Part shown: positions 1 through 10,674 of the stretch, one piece after another
How positions within the stretch are numbered: position 1 is the stretch's first letter
How the letters are laid out: the number at the start of each line of letters is the position of its first letter
DNA from: Rehmannia glutinosa
Taxonomy: Eukaryota; Streptophyta; Magnoliopsida; Lamiales; Orobanchaceae
Direction: 5' to 3'
NCBI GenBank assembly: GCA_016081115.2
Contig: JABTTQ020001487.1
Coordinates: forward strand, 372,001 to 436,000
Length of the DNA stretch: 64,000 bases
Translations under genes and position numbers: made by a program
The notes under the pieces: generated by a model
The model's input: the letters and a program-made list of their open reading frames with translations, nothing else
What the model was told of the DNA's origin: nothing
Database searches by the model: none

Positions 1-951
1 ATATGGGGTTAACTTGACAAACGCCGATGATCTTGAGCGATGAAATCACTTGGTGGGTCGCCAAATAGCTCCATCCCGCTATGCCGACAATGACTGTACC
101 CAAACTTTGGGGATACATGAGGACGTTTGGCGTCTCTTTGCAAAGGTTGGATGGACCAATTTTATGAGATGAAGGTGGCCGACCTTTAAACGATTCACAC
201 TGGAGTTTTTGAGTACCGTGGAAGTACTCAAACAAGGAGGGACTTTTGAACCATATATGATACGCTTCTAGTTGGGGAATGTTCGTAGACAATTGTCTAT
301 GACCCAATTGAACACCATTTCCGAGGTTCCAACGAACGCTCGTACCGCCCGATGCCCCATTATGATCAATATGACTTTTGGCGAATGCTTGTGGAAACAC
401 CACAAATGGGGCCTAGGTTGTATGCCGCACGGACCGCCAAAGCCTCTTGGATCCGGAATCCAGTTTTCCGGTACATACAACGCGTGACTGCATCCACCGT
501 GTTCGCCCGAGAAAATATTGGAGAGATGACTACTAAGGAGCTATATCTACTATGGTGTATGGTCACAAATACCCTCTACAACACAATCGTCAATTTCGCA
601 GAGCAAATAGAACAGTTAGCTAGGCGGGAAGGGGGTACGATTTCTATAGGGGGCCTCATTACCCCTATTGCCTGGCATTTCAACGTCGATTTCCGAGGTT
701 TGGAGCATATTCTAGGTAGCACTCGGGTTAATTTGGCATCGTTGCACCACATGAAGTTCATAGCAAACGTAGACAACACGTTGGTACTTCTACAGAAGAA
801 AGGTGTTGCATTTCCGTTGCCTAACCCGCCATACACCACAGTCGATACATTGGCGGATACCACCAACTTCCTAATGAACTCTGACGCACATAACCGAATT
901 ACAGAGGCTATAGATGCAAGGAAGAAGCACGAGTTGAAGGTTTCGGGATGA
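1..951 (+). pseudogene. Athila-type envelope-like ORF, N-terminal and central part, broken
   Basis: Gag and pol of this element lie upstream, so this is the extra ORF that Athila elements carry after pol; its role is unknown and 'envelope-like' refers to position only. One frame reads from about position 22 and includes the motif FKRFTLEFLSTVEVL. It meets TGA twice where a Trp is expected and TAG once just before LGNVRRQLSMTQLN, then shifts frame near 350. The longest open part is 352-951 (199 codons), with TTKELYLLWCMV and IGGLITPIAWHF blocks typical of the ATHILA ORF family. The Trp-to-stop changes suggest old, methylated-DNA decay. The true start is outside the window. Confidence 0.6.
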
Positions 952-1345
952 AGAGGATATGGTGGCGGAGGAGGAGGAACTACACAGACAAGATATGGGG
1001 GTGGAACCTCATCACCCCCAAATTGGATATGATATACCCGAGTCCTCACACGGAGGCAATTACCCCCAACGTTCTCAAAGCGGGGATCGTCCCGGTACTT
1101 CTCATAGTGGAGGACCCCAACGCGGCACTGATTTTCAAGACATGTTATATGCGTTTGGGGAGGACTTGCGTTGGCAAGGAGAGGAGTTGAGGCAATAGGG
1201 GGAGGATTTGAGGCAACATAGGGCTGATTTTCTCACGTTCAGCGAGCGCTATGATCGGCGTTCCGAGGAGACGTGGCAAGTGCTCCAACAGTTACAAATG
1301 TGGCATATTTCCCAAGGCCACTTCCCACCGCCGCCACCGCAGTGA
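952..1345 (+). pseudogene. Athila-type envelope-like ORF, C-terminal tail, frameshifted
   Basis: The reading frame shifts by one near 952 and then continues as a Gly/Ser/Pro/Gln-rich spacer. It is followed by a Glu/Arg/Gln-rich heptad-like segment (GEDLRWQGEELRQ, then a TAG, then GEDLRQHRADFL) that would form a short coiled coil. It ends in a run of five prolines and a TGA at 1343-1345. The repeated GEDLR unit around the internal TAG suggests the stop is a point mutation in a once continuous ORF. No enzymatic motif is visible. Confidence 0.5.
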
Positions 1346-1470
1346 TTCAGGTATATCCCCACTTTTCGTTATTGAAATTCTATTTTTCCCCTTAGGACAC
1401 TATAATTTCATTCAAGTTTGGGGGAGAGATAGTATTTTAATATATGAAAAGTGTGGATACAAACAAAAAT

Positions 1471-1508
<38 letters not shown>

Positions 1509-2805
1509 TGCATTTTGTGTTTTCATATAGTTGCATTAGAGCATTCTAGGTTGCATTTGCATTAGAGCACATTTATAGCTTTAGCACGTCTATTGCTTTC
1601 GTAGTGGTTAGAGAGTGAGTTGACCGGGCATTTTGCAACTTGTTGTTTGTGTGTTGATTGAGAATTCATTTTGTTGGGATTGGATGTTGGTTATGAGTTG
1701 ATTGAGCCTTGAATAGATGACATTGAGCATGTTAATATGAAAAACTTGGTGTGATGCTTTGAATTACATTTTGACAAGCCTGTGAGCTTTGAGCCTTTAC
1801 TGCTTATATCTTGTGCAGTCTTGTTGTGATTGAGTGTATCATTCAAGTTGTTAAAATTCTAGAACTTGCTTGGGTATCTCTGTCAAGGCCACATGTTGTA
1901 TGCGAATTGTGAATGTGATTAAAGGCCATCTTTGCTAGCCTTTCAAGCCTTTTACCTACCTAAAGATGTTGAAATTCCTAGTTATCCAAGTTGAGCCTAT
2001 AGCCTATTTCTTTGATAACCACAAAATTTAACCATTGATCTTAATATATCCATCACCTTAAACTCGAATGTATAGCGTTGAGTAAAGGGAATGAATGAGG
2101 CTGAATGGGTGGGAACTGAAAAGTAGGATAAGTGTGCATACTTGGTTAAATGAAACAAAAAGAGAAAGGAAAGGAGTTGAAAAAGAAGTGTTGAAATTGC
2201 ACAAATGAAAAAAAAATTGAAAAGTTGATAAACTTGGGAGGCGAAGGATTGTGATTTGAGGTGATTCTCAAAAGAAAGAAAGGAAATGGAGATAAATAAA
2301 GTTGATAAAAATGAGGGATGATTGGAGTAGCATATGGGATTGTAATGTAAATGATTGATATGCTCATCGGTCTATATACTCGAGTTTGAGTCACTTTATT
2401 CAAAATTTCCTACCCAAACCAAAGAGCCTTCATTACAACCAAGTGAGAAAGTCCTTTTGATTCACAAATTGCATACACTCTAGTGGCGGAGATATGAGAT
2501 ATGAGACGAATTGCAAGCCTATGGTAATTTTGCGACATCGAATTGAGTTGAGCATAAACACGTCCTATATCCTCGTGAGATGAGAGTATACACTTAACTT
2601 TGAGAGTTGGAATTCAGAGCATTTCACTTTGTTTTACTTGAGGTGTGTTCTTTGGTCAGATATTTGAGGCTTGATTGGGTTGTGCTCAACATTCATGACG
2701 AACAATATAAATCTTCTTGTGGGTTCTCTGTGTGCGCTGTTATTCTTATCTCCTTGTTGTGCCTTCGTGTTCTAAATATAGTTGATCGGGGACGGTCAAT
2801 GATTT
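1346..2805 (+). other. Non-coding 3' region of the Athila-type element
   Basis: AT-rich sequence without a convincing ORF; short open frames on both strands lack recognisable motifs. It contains a purine tract AAGTTTGGGGGAGAGATA at 1414-1431, which resembles the polypurine tract used just before the LTR at 2806, and an AT microsatellite. Long untranslated stretches between the env-like ORF and the 3' LTR are usual in Athila elements. Confidence 0.55.
1474..1505. repeat. (AT)n microsatellite
   Basis: About 16 uninterrupted AT dinucleotides in the 3' region of the Athila-type element. Confidence 0.9.
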
Positions 2806-2820
2806 AAGTTTGGGGGATTT
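2806..2820 (+). other. Polypurine tract of the Athila-type element
   Basis: AAGTTTGGGGGATTT lies immediately 5' of the TGATAGG that opens the 3' LTR. This is the expected plus-strand primer site. A similar tract occurs 1.39 kb upstream at 1414-1431. Confidence 0.6.
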
Positions 2821-3086
2821 TGATAGGTGTGAGTTTTGCATGTATTTTGAGGCGTATTTCTGGCTATAATGATGGGTAAACATGCACATACTCGCGTTAA
2901 ATGTTACATATTCACTCTTTGTGGAAAAGATATTACACTTTGCTTATTTTGTAGGAATTTCATGATATTTGAAGCAAATTGTATACGAATACGAGATAGC
3001 AAAGTGAAAACACGGAGAACTGAGTGAGTATACGAAAAGTGAAGCCAAAAAGAGCGAAAGTTAAGCATCTAAGGAAAAGACAGGGG

Positions 3087-3340
3087 GCACACGGGTTGGG
3101 CGTACCTTAGGCACCACCCGTGCACTCCTGAATAAAGAAAATTTGAGTCTCTGCATGGCGCACGGGTAGGCCGCGCTCCTACCACCCGTGCGCTCTACAG
3201 AAAAGGGATGAATTCACCGGGATGGCGCACGGGTAGCCCGTGCTCCGACGCACCACCCGTGTGCCCTACAGAGACTTGGATTATTTCAACAGGGTGGCGC
3301 ACGGGTAACCCGTGCGTGACGCGCACCACCCCGTGCGTCT
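3087..3340 (+). repeat. Four tandem GC-rich imperfect palindromes in the LTR
   Basis: Four copies, about 69 bp apart (starting near 3087, 3157, 3224 and 3295), each consist of a CGCACGGGT left arm and an ACCACCCGTGCG right arm, separated by 10-20 bp. Each could fold as a hairpin. The array ends about 50 bp upstream of the TATA box. Confidence 0.8.
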
Positions 3341-3393
3341 GGCTTTACTGAATCCCATAACTGCAAAGATTATGCCCTAAACTTGAAGGTGGG

Positions 3394-3401
3394 TATAAAA
3401 A
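3394..3401 (+). promoter_or_regulatory. TATA box of the Athila-type LTR
   Basis: TATAAAAA in the context GGGTATAAAAAGGC, followed by the presumed R/U5 region. It is the only strong TATA motif in the LTR near the palindromic array. Confidence 0.5.
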
Positions 3402-4350
3402 GGCTTTTTGGGGGGCGCACACAAGGATATTCTGGCATTTTTGGGATCTACAACACAAGACAAGAGTCAACTCTTGGAAGGAGATATCAAGGAGACAATC
3501 GGGTTGCATCGGAGCTTGAAGAACGGAGATATATCGAGAGATTGTCGACGTTCCTAAGTTTTTCTTGCTTCTCTTTTAGTTTCAATCTTTCATTTTCATT
3601 TGTAATGGCTTTGAACACTTTGTTTATAAGTTGTTTAGAAATCATGTGTAGCTAAACTCTTGAGATTTCCGGGTTTTGGAAGTAGATTAATGAACTCTTG
3701 TTGGATGTTTTAATCTTAGTTGAAGTTATTATCTTGAAGCCTATTTGAGTATTTTGAGCTTATTCTTGTTTTATCACTTGATCAATGATTTTACTTGTTT
3801 GATATATTGATTCATAATTCGATAGATGAGTTTCAATATTAGATCTTGAATACTCAACACAAATATTTGCATGAATCGAGAGGTTTGTAAATATTTGTGA
3901 GGACATTTGATCTTTTAAACTTTTGGGAGTTGAAGGCTTCATGTTGAGTAGAGATGCTAGCATAAGTATTTCAATCTACGTTTTATATGCATCTCGAGAG
4001 GGAGGATAAAATAGTTTTGTGATCGTCTTATAGGAATATTGATAATAACGTGGCTTGATTAAACCGGACAACAAGAGGATTATTAATCGAAACCTTAACT
4101 CGGAAATCCATTTCATTATCTTGATACTTCTATCATTTGTATTATCTTAATCTTGTGTTTTAGTGATTTAAATTGTCTTAATTTCAATACAACAATCTTC
4201 CAATTTCGATCGTCTAAATAAAAATAAGACTATTTTGGTTCAATACTTAGCGCACAAATTTATTAGTCTCCGTGGATACGACCTTGCTTAACCTATTCTA
4301 TAAACTACACCGTACACTTGCGGTGAAGCTAAAAAAAAATAAGGCGAACA

Positions 4351-5140
4351 TTCTCAAACCTCATGCAAGGAAAATTTGAAATGAGCATGATGGGAGAGCT
4401 GACATTCTTTCTAGGACTTCAAGTTAAACAATTTGAAAGATGGAACCTTCATAAGTCAAACAAAGTATACCAGAGATTTAATGATGAAATTTGGTATGGA
4501 AAAGAAGTCTTCTGTGAAAATACCAATGAATACACCAGTTAAGATGGATATGGATGCAGATGGCAAGCCTGTGGATTAAACAAGATACTGAGCACTTATT
4601 GGATCATCGCTCTATTTAGCAAAGAAGCGAGGCGGACATCACTTCTTTGTAGGTGTATGTGCAAGATTTCAATCTGCACCAAAAGAAAGCCATATGGCAG
4701 ACTAAGAGAATCCTAAGATATTTGAAGGGATGCCGGGAAGTCGGCTTATGGTATCCAAAGGAAGGTGGATTCAAGCTAATTGGCTATTCGGACTCGAGTA
4801 TCGGAAGCAAAATTCAATAGCCACATCCACAAAGTGACAGTACATAGTTGCGGGCAATTTGTTGTGCCCAAGTCTTATGGATGAGACAACGGTGAGAGAT
4901 TATGATGTTGAAGAAAAAGAGATTCCAATCATGTGTGATAAACAAGTGCTATTGCAATAACTCAAAATCCTGTATTACATTCAAGAACAAAGCACATTGA
5001 TGTCGATATCATTTCATAAGAGATCATGTTGAAAAAAAGACATCACCTTGAATACATCTCAACCGAGCAAACAAGATTAATGACATATTCACAAAGCCAT
5101 TATGTGAGTCAAGAGTTGAAGAGCTTAAGCATGAATTAGG
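4351..5140 (+). pseudogene. Copia RT 3' end and RNase H, heavily degraded (A1)
   Basis: Nucleotide-level similarity to A2 (16475-17340) is obvious: the FEMSMMGELTFFLGL block (4376 on), the KIPMNT block, the VCARFQSAPKESHM block and the RNase H end with its TKHIDVD-like phrase. Many single-base indels break every frame. The left edge is the junction with the Athila LTR, so fingers, palm and the YVDD motif are absent here. It would have encoded the C-terminal part of reverse transcriptase and RNase H. Confidence 0.7.
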
Positions 5141-6760
5141 GTTAATTGAGCTGAGTTGACACTCAAAAGACTCAAGGAGAAGAGTTGAACGTGAAAAGTT
5201 GAAAATAGAGCGGAGCTCTTGAAACGACTAAGTAAATAAATCACCAAGATCGTAAAGTCACCAGACGAGTTAGTTAGTGGTGAGTCCCTATGTGAATAGA
5301 GAGAAGAAGAGTTGAATCGCCTAACAAGTGTTTGAGTCATTTATGAGCTAAGTGACAAAAACGCAGTCATTTTTAATAAGTGGGAATGTTTTAAGGATGA
5401 CGTCGGCGTAATAATGACGGGTACGATCAAAAAGTCGCACGACAAAGCATATAATTGGATATAAATCTTCTTTGCATTAAATGCGAGAAATTAAATGCTA
5501 ATCGGCGTGCTAAACCGAGCCATTGATGTCGATCAAATTTCAAAACCGTATGCACATCCTTTCATAACCCATACATATACCATTTTCGTCCGTTTTTTCT
5601 ATCACATTACTCAAACTGTTCATCTCTCCAAAGTAAAGAAAGCTTTTTTTTCTTTCAAAACCCTATCAATCTTAAAGGCAAATTTCTAAGGTTTCGTTTG
5701 GTAAAACTCAAAAATGGCAACCACCGTGATTTCACTAAGTTGGGAAAGCAAATCCACACCTGTTCTACCGTGGATTTGAAGGAATGATCAAACAGGGTTC
5801 CGATAAAAACCTCGTGAAGAAGATAGCCGACAAAAATCGAGAAGTCTGGACTGAAACCCTTTCTAACAATGGAGTTTTAGATGACCTACGTTGAAGAGGT
5901 CGCGCAGTTCTACGTGAACGCCGAAGTTCATGACGAGGGCATCAAGTCGCCATTCACGGCAAGGAGTTTACCATCACTCTTTGCCAAGACCTTGCGGAGC
6001 ATTGCTTGCTGCTGTATGGAAGGAAGTGGCCAAACCTGAATGTGCTGCGAAGGTTGTCTACACAACTGATAAGAAGCTGTTAAAGGAATATTATCATAAG
6101 CTGCTGGATATCGTAGCCAAATGAGTAGACATAAAGTTTGGAAGCTTCAATCACCTGTCCAAAACCAAGCCGATCGTCATGGGCTGCGATCATGGAGGAC
6201 AAGAAGGTAAAGGTAAATGGGCTGAGTTTAGTATACATCGACTCAATGAATGTTGGAAACAAGTCCTTCAGGGCGATGGATCATTTAGAGGATCTCCGGG
6301 TATGGCCTTGTAATTGGCCGGCTGATGGAGGTGAAGGGTGTTCCACTCCGACATGGAAAGGCGTTCCATGTCAACAAGAAGATGTTCCGATCAAATCTTT
6401 CAGGAGCTCAGAAGAGAGCTTATGCCAAGAGGGCGGACACTAGTGAGGGGGAATCAGCTGATCTTGAAGAAACAACTGTTGCCTCCCCTCCCAAGAAGAA
6501 AGCTGCCCCTGCAGCTTGAAAGAAGACTGATGCCCCAGCAGCAAAGAAGAAAACCGCACCTGCCCCTACAGCCAAGTCACCTGCCCCTGCAGCCGTGTCT
6601 GCTGCCCCTGCAGCCGTGGTGGAGAAGGAATCCATAGTACCTTCTCCAGGAATGAAGAAAAAGAGGATTGCCTAGTCGAGAAAGATAGCTGCTCTAAGGC
6701 AACCTCAAAGGCATTTTCTGGTCGAGGAACCGTGAGGAAGTAGAACAAAACATTCCTCTG

Positions 6761-7303
6761 GTGAAAACAAAGAGAAGGAGAAGAATCATCAAGCGTTCAG
6801 AGCTTGAGAAAACAGCTGAGTTTGCCACTCAGCTGGAACAGATCGCGGAGACAGCTGGAGAAGTAGAGTCTCGAGAAATCATTGATGAAACAGCCAAGTC
6901 TGCTGAGGCCGATCAGCAGAGGCATGTCGAAGACCCAGATGTGGAGAGGACAGTTGAGGAACAAGAAGCATCGGAGATAGCAGAATCCCCTGCTGACAGG
7001 GCTGTGTCTCCACCTGGCCCCGATGCTGCTGAAGACGTTGAGCAGCAGAGTATGTTGCCTTCCATTCCTGAGAAAGAAGGACAACAAGAAGATGATGACG
7101 ATGATGTGATTATGTTGTCCCCACCATATCCAGACATCCAAAATTGTCTGCGAGAATGGAGGAAATGGAAGCTAAGTCGTTCGAGGGAACAGTTCGAGAA
7201 ACCTGAATTCATTGAAGAAGAGGAAGAACTGATGAATTTCCTCGGATTGACCACTGTGGTCCAGTCTTTGGATGAAGAGAATCGCTGCATAGATATCTTG
7301 TAG
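6761..7303 (+). CDS. Open segment of the A1 accessory ORF: acidic, Glu-rich (180 codons)
   Basis: Longest clean stretch in the middle of the accessory region. It begins with a basic KTKRRRRIIKRSELEK block, then a Glu/Ala-rich helix-prone section, then an acidic EDDDDDVIMLSPPYPDI motif. The last motif recurs in A2 (20880-20935: DGDDDDYLIMYSPFYSDI) and A3, so it is a conserved part of the protein. The ATG at 6761 is only the first Met in the open frame, not a proven start. Function unknown. Confidence 0.45.
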   Translation: MKTKRRRRIIKRSELEKTAEFATQLEQIAETAGEVESREIIDETAKSAEADQQRHVEDPDVERTVEEQEASEIAESPADRAVSPPGPDAAEDVEQQSMLPSIPEKEGQQEDDDDDVIMLSPPYPDIQNCLREWRKWKLSRSREQFEKPEFIEEEEELMNFLGLTTVVQSLDEENRCIDIL

Positions 7304-8708
7304 ATCTTCAAAGATAAGGAGAACGAGAGATTCGCGTAGAGGAAGTCAAGCTCGTGAGAAAGCCGCTTGTCCTCTAACCGAACCACCGATCATACTCATC
7401 CTCATCTTGACATACTCTCGAAAGTGATGAGGACTGGACCCACCGGGCCTTCTGAGAGACGTTGAAATGCAAAGAAGCCATGCGGGAATCCAGGATCCTA
7501 CATGAGCAACGGTGATGGAAGGACCAGGAGAGTCTTCCAAATCCCAGCTGGAGATTGATCCATTGGGAGTGGTACATCAAATTTTCACTATCATTGCTGC
7601 AACCACTTCCCCAACTCACTCAGAGGATGGATCTAGGGGACGTGGCGATGAAACTGGAAACTTGGGGACCCAAGTCGAGCCAACCCCTATTGAAGGTGTC
7701 TTACCACCGCCCCAATGGTGAACACTCATAGGAAACAAAGGGAGTTTGGAGAAGAGTGACCCCAACCCAAGTCACTCACGGTGGTGTGCCAGCTGAGGGG
7801 GATACTCCCTTCGCTGCAGCTAGGTCGGAGGATGCTGCAGATGACTCCACCATGAATCTAGGAGGCGAAGTGGAGAAGGAACAAGAAAAAGAAACACAAC
7901 AGATTGTCACTGACGAAACTCGGACAATTGAGACTGTCTCAGCTGAAGTGCCAATCGCTCTGCAGTCGAGGACGCGCCGATGCAATCGAGGCACGTGGAT
8001 GGATCGCCGGGAGTTAAAACTCGGGCAATGAAAGTGCAATCCACGGAGTTGAGACTCCTGTGGATGCCACCGTAGAAGACCCTAAGACAGCTGAGTTTGT
8101 CGAAGGGAATATCCAAGGCCTTGCTGCAGTTGAGACTGCAAGAGGTACTGAAGGCCTACGAGAGGTTGAGACTTCCCGAGGTAAAGAGGCGTAAACGCTT
8201 GTAACATTCCTCCTATTATCATTGATGCATCCGAGAAGGAGATTAGTGCCCTTAATGATTCCCAAGACAACCCCGACATAACTTTTCCGGGATCTTAAGG
8301 TGAAGATGAAGGCGAGTCATCCCCTGTTGAAAATCCAAAAGACTCGGTGAGGATGTTCTTCCAAGCACGAGTAAGTCGATCTCAAGGCTACTCATCAAAC
8401 GTTCAATTTTGATGATGAGCCACCCCTTCAAGTCTCATAATCATCCGATGACACCACCTGACGCAGGACCATAACTCAAATGGAAAAACCAACGAGACCG
8501 ACGAAGCTGTTGAGACAATGAGGCTTAGCCACCGGGTCCATACCACAAATGCACCAGTTGAATCACAATCAATCACGCAGCTCCCAACGCATCAGCAGAA
8601 TCGACTGAACCGGGCACATCACGGCCACAAGTCACCGTTGAACACATTCCCTATGTCTGTGATGATGCATTTGAACAAACGTTCCCCTTCTCACTGGAGC
8701 TGCCTGAT

Positions 8709-9191
8709 TTGGATGAAGAATCAGCTAGAGATCAGAGACGCTTCCACAAACCTGATCCAGTCATTCCCACAGATACCATCGTCCTAGCGAATTTTGATTT
8801 TGATGTTGCTTGGCTGCCAGCTGAGACAGATGTGACACCTGAGGTTCGAGAGGTCTTCAAGGCAATCTTTGCAGAGATTGAGATGATGGAAAGGCACCAG
8901 GCCTCATTGGATATGCGGGTGGATAACAGAAATGCAAATCTTACAGCTGATCTGCGTGGAATAGTGTTCAGAATCAGGGAATGGTGGCAACAGCAACAGA
9001 CAATGCGTGTGGAACAGGTTCGATATTTCAAAGCATTGTACAATAAGTTGTTGATCTGGAGCGCTGATAATGCTGACATGAAGAGGAGGATGCAAGAAAA
9101 TATTGATAGGATCATGCCTCTCACAACACTGAAATGGAACTGCTGCGAGAATCTCACAAGAAAGAACTTCTGCGCGTCGAGGAAAACATGA
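8709..9191 (+). CDS. Open segment of the A1 accessory ORF: coiled-coil block (160 codons)
   Basis: The predicted chain has long charged helices (EVFKAIFAEIEMMERHQASL, then RIREWWQQQQTMRVEQVR). The same block is present in A2 at 22651-22899 (IEKMEHHPASLDLRLDNRDA), so it is conserved within the family. A frameshift near 9134-9190 moves the reading to the next open segment. Function unknown; a self-association role is an inference from the coiled-coil character. Confidence 0.45.
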   Translation: MDEESARDQRRFHKPDPVIPTDTIVLANFDFDVAWLPAETDVTPEVREVFKAIFAEIEMMERHQASLDMRVDNRNANLTADLRGIVFRIREWWQQQQTMRVEQVRYFKALYNKLLIWSADNADMKRRMQENIDRIMPLTTLKWNCCENLTRKNFCASRKT

Positions 9192-9772
9192 ATAACAAAT
9201 TTAGTCTTCTTATGGCTGAAATGAAACTGGTCGCAGCCGAGTCCACAGCCACCCACTCAGAATTCCGAACAGCATACTCCGCAGCAGACTCCAAACAGAA
9301 CTCAGCTATCAATCGCCTGCACTTTATGCTCGCAGGTATGTTCCCAGGACTTCCTCTCTCCTTTGATGATGCCAAAAAGGGGGAAGAGGAATCCCAGAAG
9401 ATGCTAAAGGGAACAGTTGGTGAGAAAGAGAAGGACGCAGCTGTTGAGAAGCAGAAAAAAACAGCTGAAGAGCAGAAGAAATATAAGGGAAAATCCGTTG
9501 AGGGGGAAGGTTCAAAAGATATGACTCTATTGTTTGCTGAAACCCCTCAACAAGGACTCGTCACAGCTGACATCATCAGCAAACTTCCAGTGACTCTGCC
9601 GCTCCAACACTCTGCCGTGCCTATGTCTGAGAAGAGAAAAATCATAGAAGCAGGGATGAAGGAGGTCGAAAGAAAAATGGAGGCCCGTGCGATGGAAATA
9701 CTAAAACAATACGGAGGCATTCCGGTAGGAAGAGACACAGATGACATTCCAGACGACGGAGATAAGCCATGA
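9134..9772 (+). CDS. Open segment of the A1 accessory ORF: Lys/Glu-rich C-terminal part (212 codons)
   Basis: Continues the protein of 8709-9191 after a frame change. It contains a Lys/Glu-rich helix (EKEKDAAVEKQKKTAEEQKK), the block LFAETPQQGLVTADIISKLP (the core FETPQQG is shared with A2 near 23395) and a stop at 9770-9772. Downstream, PKTIEYVDPGKKG-like and basic tail sequences continue to about 10270 in broken frames, so 9772 is probably not the original end. Confidence 0.45.
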   Translation: MELLRESHKKELLRVEENMNNKFSLLMAEMKLVAAESTATHSEFRTAYSAADSKQNSAINRLHFMLAGMFPGLPLSFDDAKKGEEESQKMLKGTVGEKEKDAAVEKQKKTAEEQKKYKGKSVEGEGSKDMTLLFAETPQQGLVTADIISKLPVTLPLQHSAVPMSEKRKIIEAGMKEVERKMEARAMEILKQYGGIPVGRDTDDIPDDGDKP

Positions 9773-10543
9773 TCAGTGGAGGAATTTAAAACGCTCGAAT
9801 CCGAGGGATACTTCAAAAATATGTCCATAGCCCAAGCCTTGGGACTTGTATTGGGAGAAGGGTCTGAAGCTATGCGAAGAAAGGCCGACAGACAAACAGA
9901 CTACTAGTGTCACTCTACTGAAAGAAGAAGACTCCAATATAATATACGCCCAGAGGCAGAGGTTTTTAACCTAGACCTGTACCCAAAAACATTGAGTATG
10001 TAGATCCGGGCAAGAAGGGAAGGATCTACTGGGCTGGATATGACGAAGTAACCAGGAAGTGGCCAGGAAGAATGTTGACTATGTCAAGAGGACTGAAGAA
10101 GAAAATAAGAGACAAAATGAGCTGTGGGAAGAGAGTCAACATGCAAGAAAGGAAGAGAAAAGATGAAGTCGCTAGAAGAGCCTAAGAGAAAAAGAAAGCA
10201 CCAAGATGAGAAGAAGAGAAAGAGACCGTAAGAACAGCAGAGTCAAGAGGAAAGAAGGAGGCAGCGAAGGCGATGAAGTGTTGCTGTCCAACCCTTCATG
10301 TATTTTACCGTTGTAAATACATATGTATGTAAGTCTTCAGACATTGAATAAGAATTTCGTAATCTTGCGTAGATATAGATTACCATCTTTGCTTCCGATA
10401 CATTTTGTAAAAATTGTGTAAAGGACAAGAATGTTATGATCAATAAAAAGATCGATTCTACGCATACATTCTCTGTTTCTACATTGTCCGTATGTATCTT
10501 TGCTATTTACATTTTGTATGTATGTTTTAAGTTTTGGCATCAT

Positions 10544-10557
10544 AAAAAGGGGGAAAT
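10544..10557 (+). other. Polypurine tract of A1
   Basis: AAAAAGGGGGAAAT followed by T and the LTR start TGTTGGG. The same tract precedes the 3' LTR of A2 (24491-24504) and of A3 (minus strand, 35945-35959). Confidence 0.7.
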
Positions 10558-10674
10558 TGTTGGGAAATTTATTTATAGATTTTGATGAATGCCATGTAAA
10601 ACTTAGACTAGAAAGTTGGCACCCCATTTTTCTTGCAATTTGCATTGTAATAGATAGGAATTGCATTTAGCCGA

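Larger units (their letters stand above)
1..4350 (+). mobile_element. Athila-type Ty3/gypsy retrotransposon, 3' part
   Basis: The segment holds a broken envelope-like ORF (to about 1345), a long non-coding 3' region, a polypurine tract at 2806-2820 and a complete LTR at 2821-4350. The order (env-like ORF, long UTR, LTR of about 1.5 kb) and the ORF motifs fit the Athila lineage. The 5' part (5' LTR, gag, pol) lies to the left of the window. Sequence from 4351 resumes in the middle of a copia reverse transcriptase, so the element inserted into copia element A1. If so, the 5 bp TTCTC at 4351-4355 should also precede the unseen 5' LTR. The lineage is inferred from remembered family features. Confidence 0.7.
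2821..4350 (+). repeat. 3' LTR of the Athila-type element
   Basis: It starts TGATAGG directly after a polypurine tract and ends GCGAACA, where copia sequence resumes. The length is 1530 bp. It contains a GC-rich palindromic array (3087-3340), a TATA box (3394-3401) and, near its end, the phrase CTCCGTGGATACGACC, which is common near the 3' ends of Athila-type LTRs. The left boundary is well supported. The right boundary rests on alignment of the following bases to A2 (around 16475) and could be off by a few bases. Confidence 0.65.
5714..10272 (+). pseudogene. Accessory ORF downstream of pol (A1), broken
   Basis: It opens with ATGGCAACC about 570 bp after the RNase H remnant and extends nearly to the 3' LTR, an unusual place and size for a copia coding region. 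In order: an N-terminal block (shared with 17913 and with minus-strand 40724), an Ala/Pro/Lys low-complexity stretch (about 6480-6660), a Glu-rich acidic stretch (6761-7303), a further acidic stretch, a coiled-coil-like block (8709-9772) and a basic tail. Frames break at least eight times. I see no enzyme motif, signal peptide or membrane segment. By position it corresponds to the envelope-like ORF of Sireviruses, but I cannot show it is an envelope protein. Confidence 0.6.

Noticed and set aside
3087..3340. CRISPR-like array
   Set aside because: Repeats are diverged hairpins in a plant LTR, with related rather than unique spacers and no cas genes.
8732..9256. 174-codon open frame on the minus strand
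   Set aside because: Antisense to the conserved coiled-coil block of the accessory ORF, which is shared with A2 on the plus strand.
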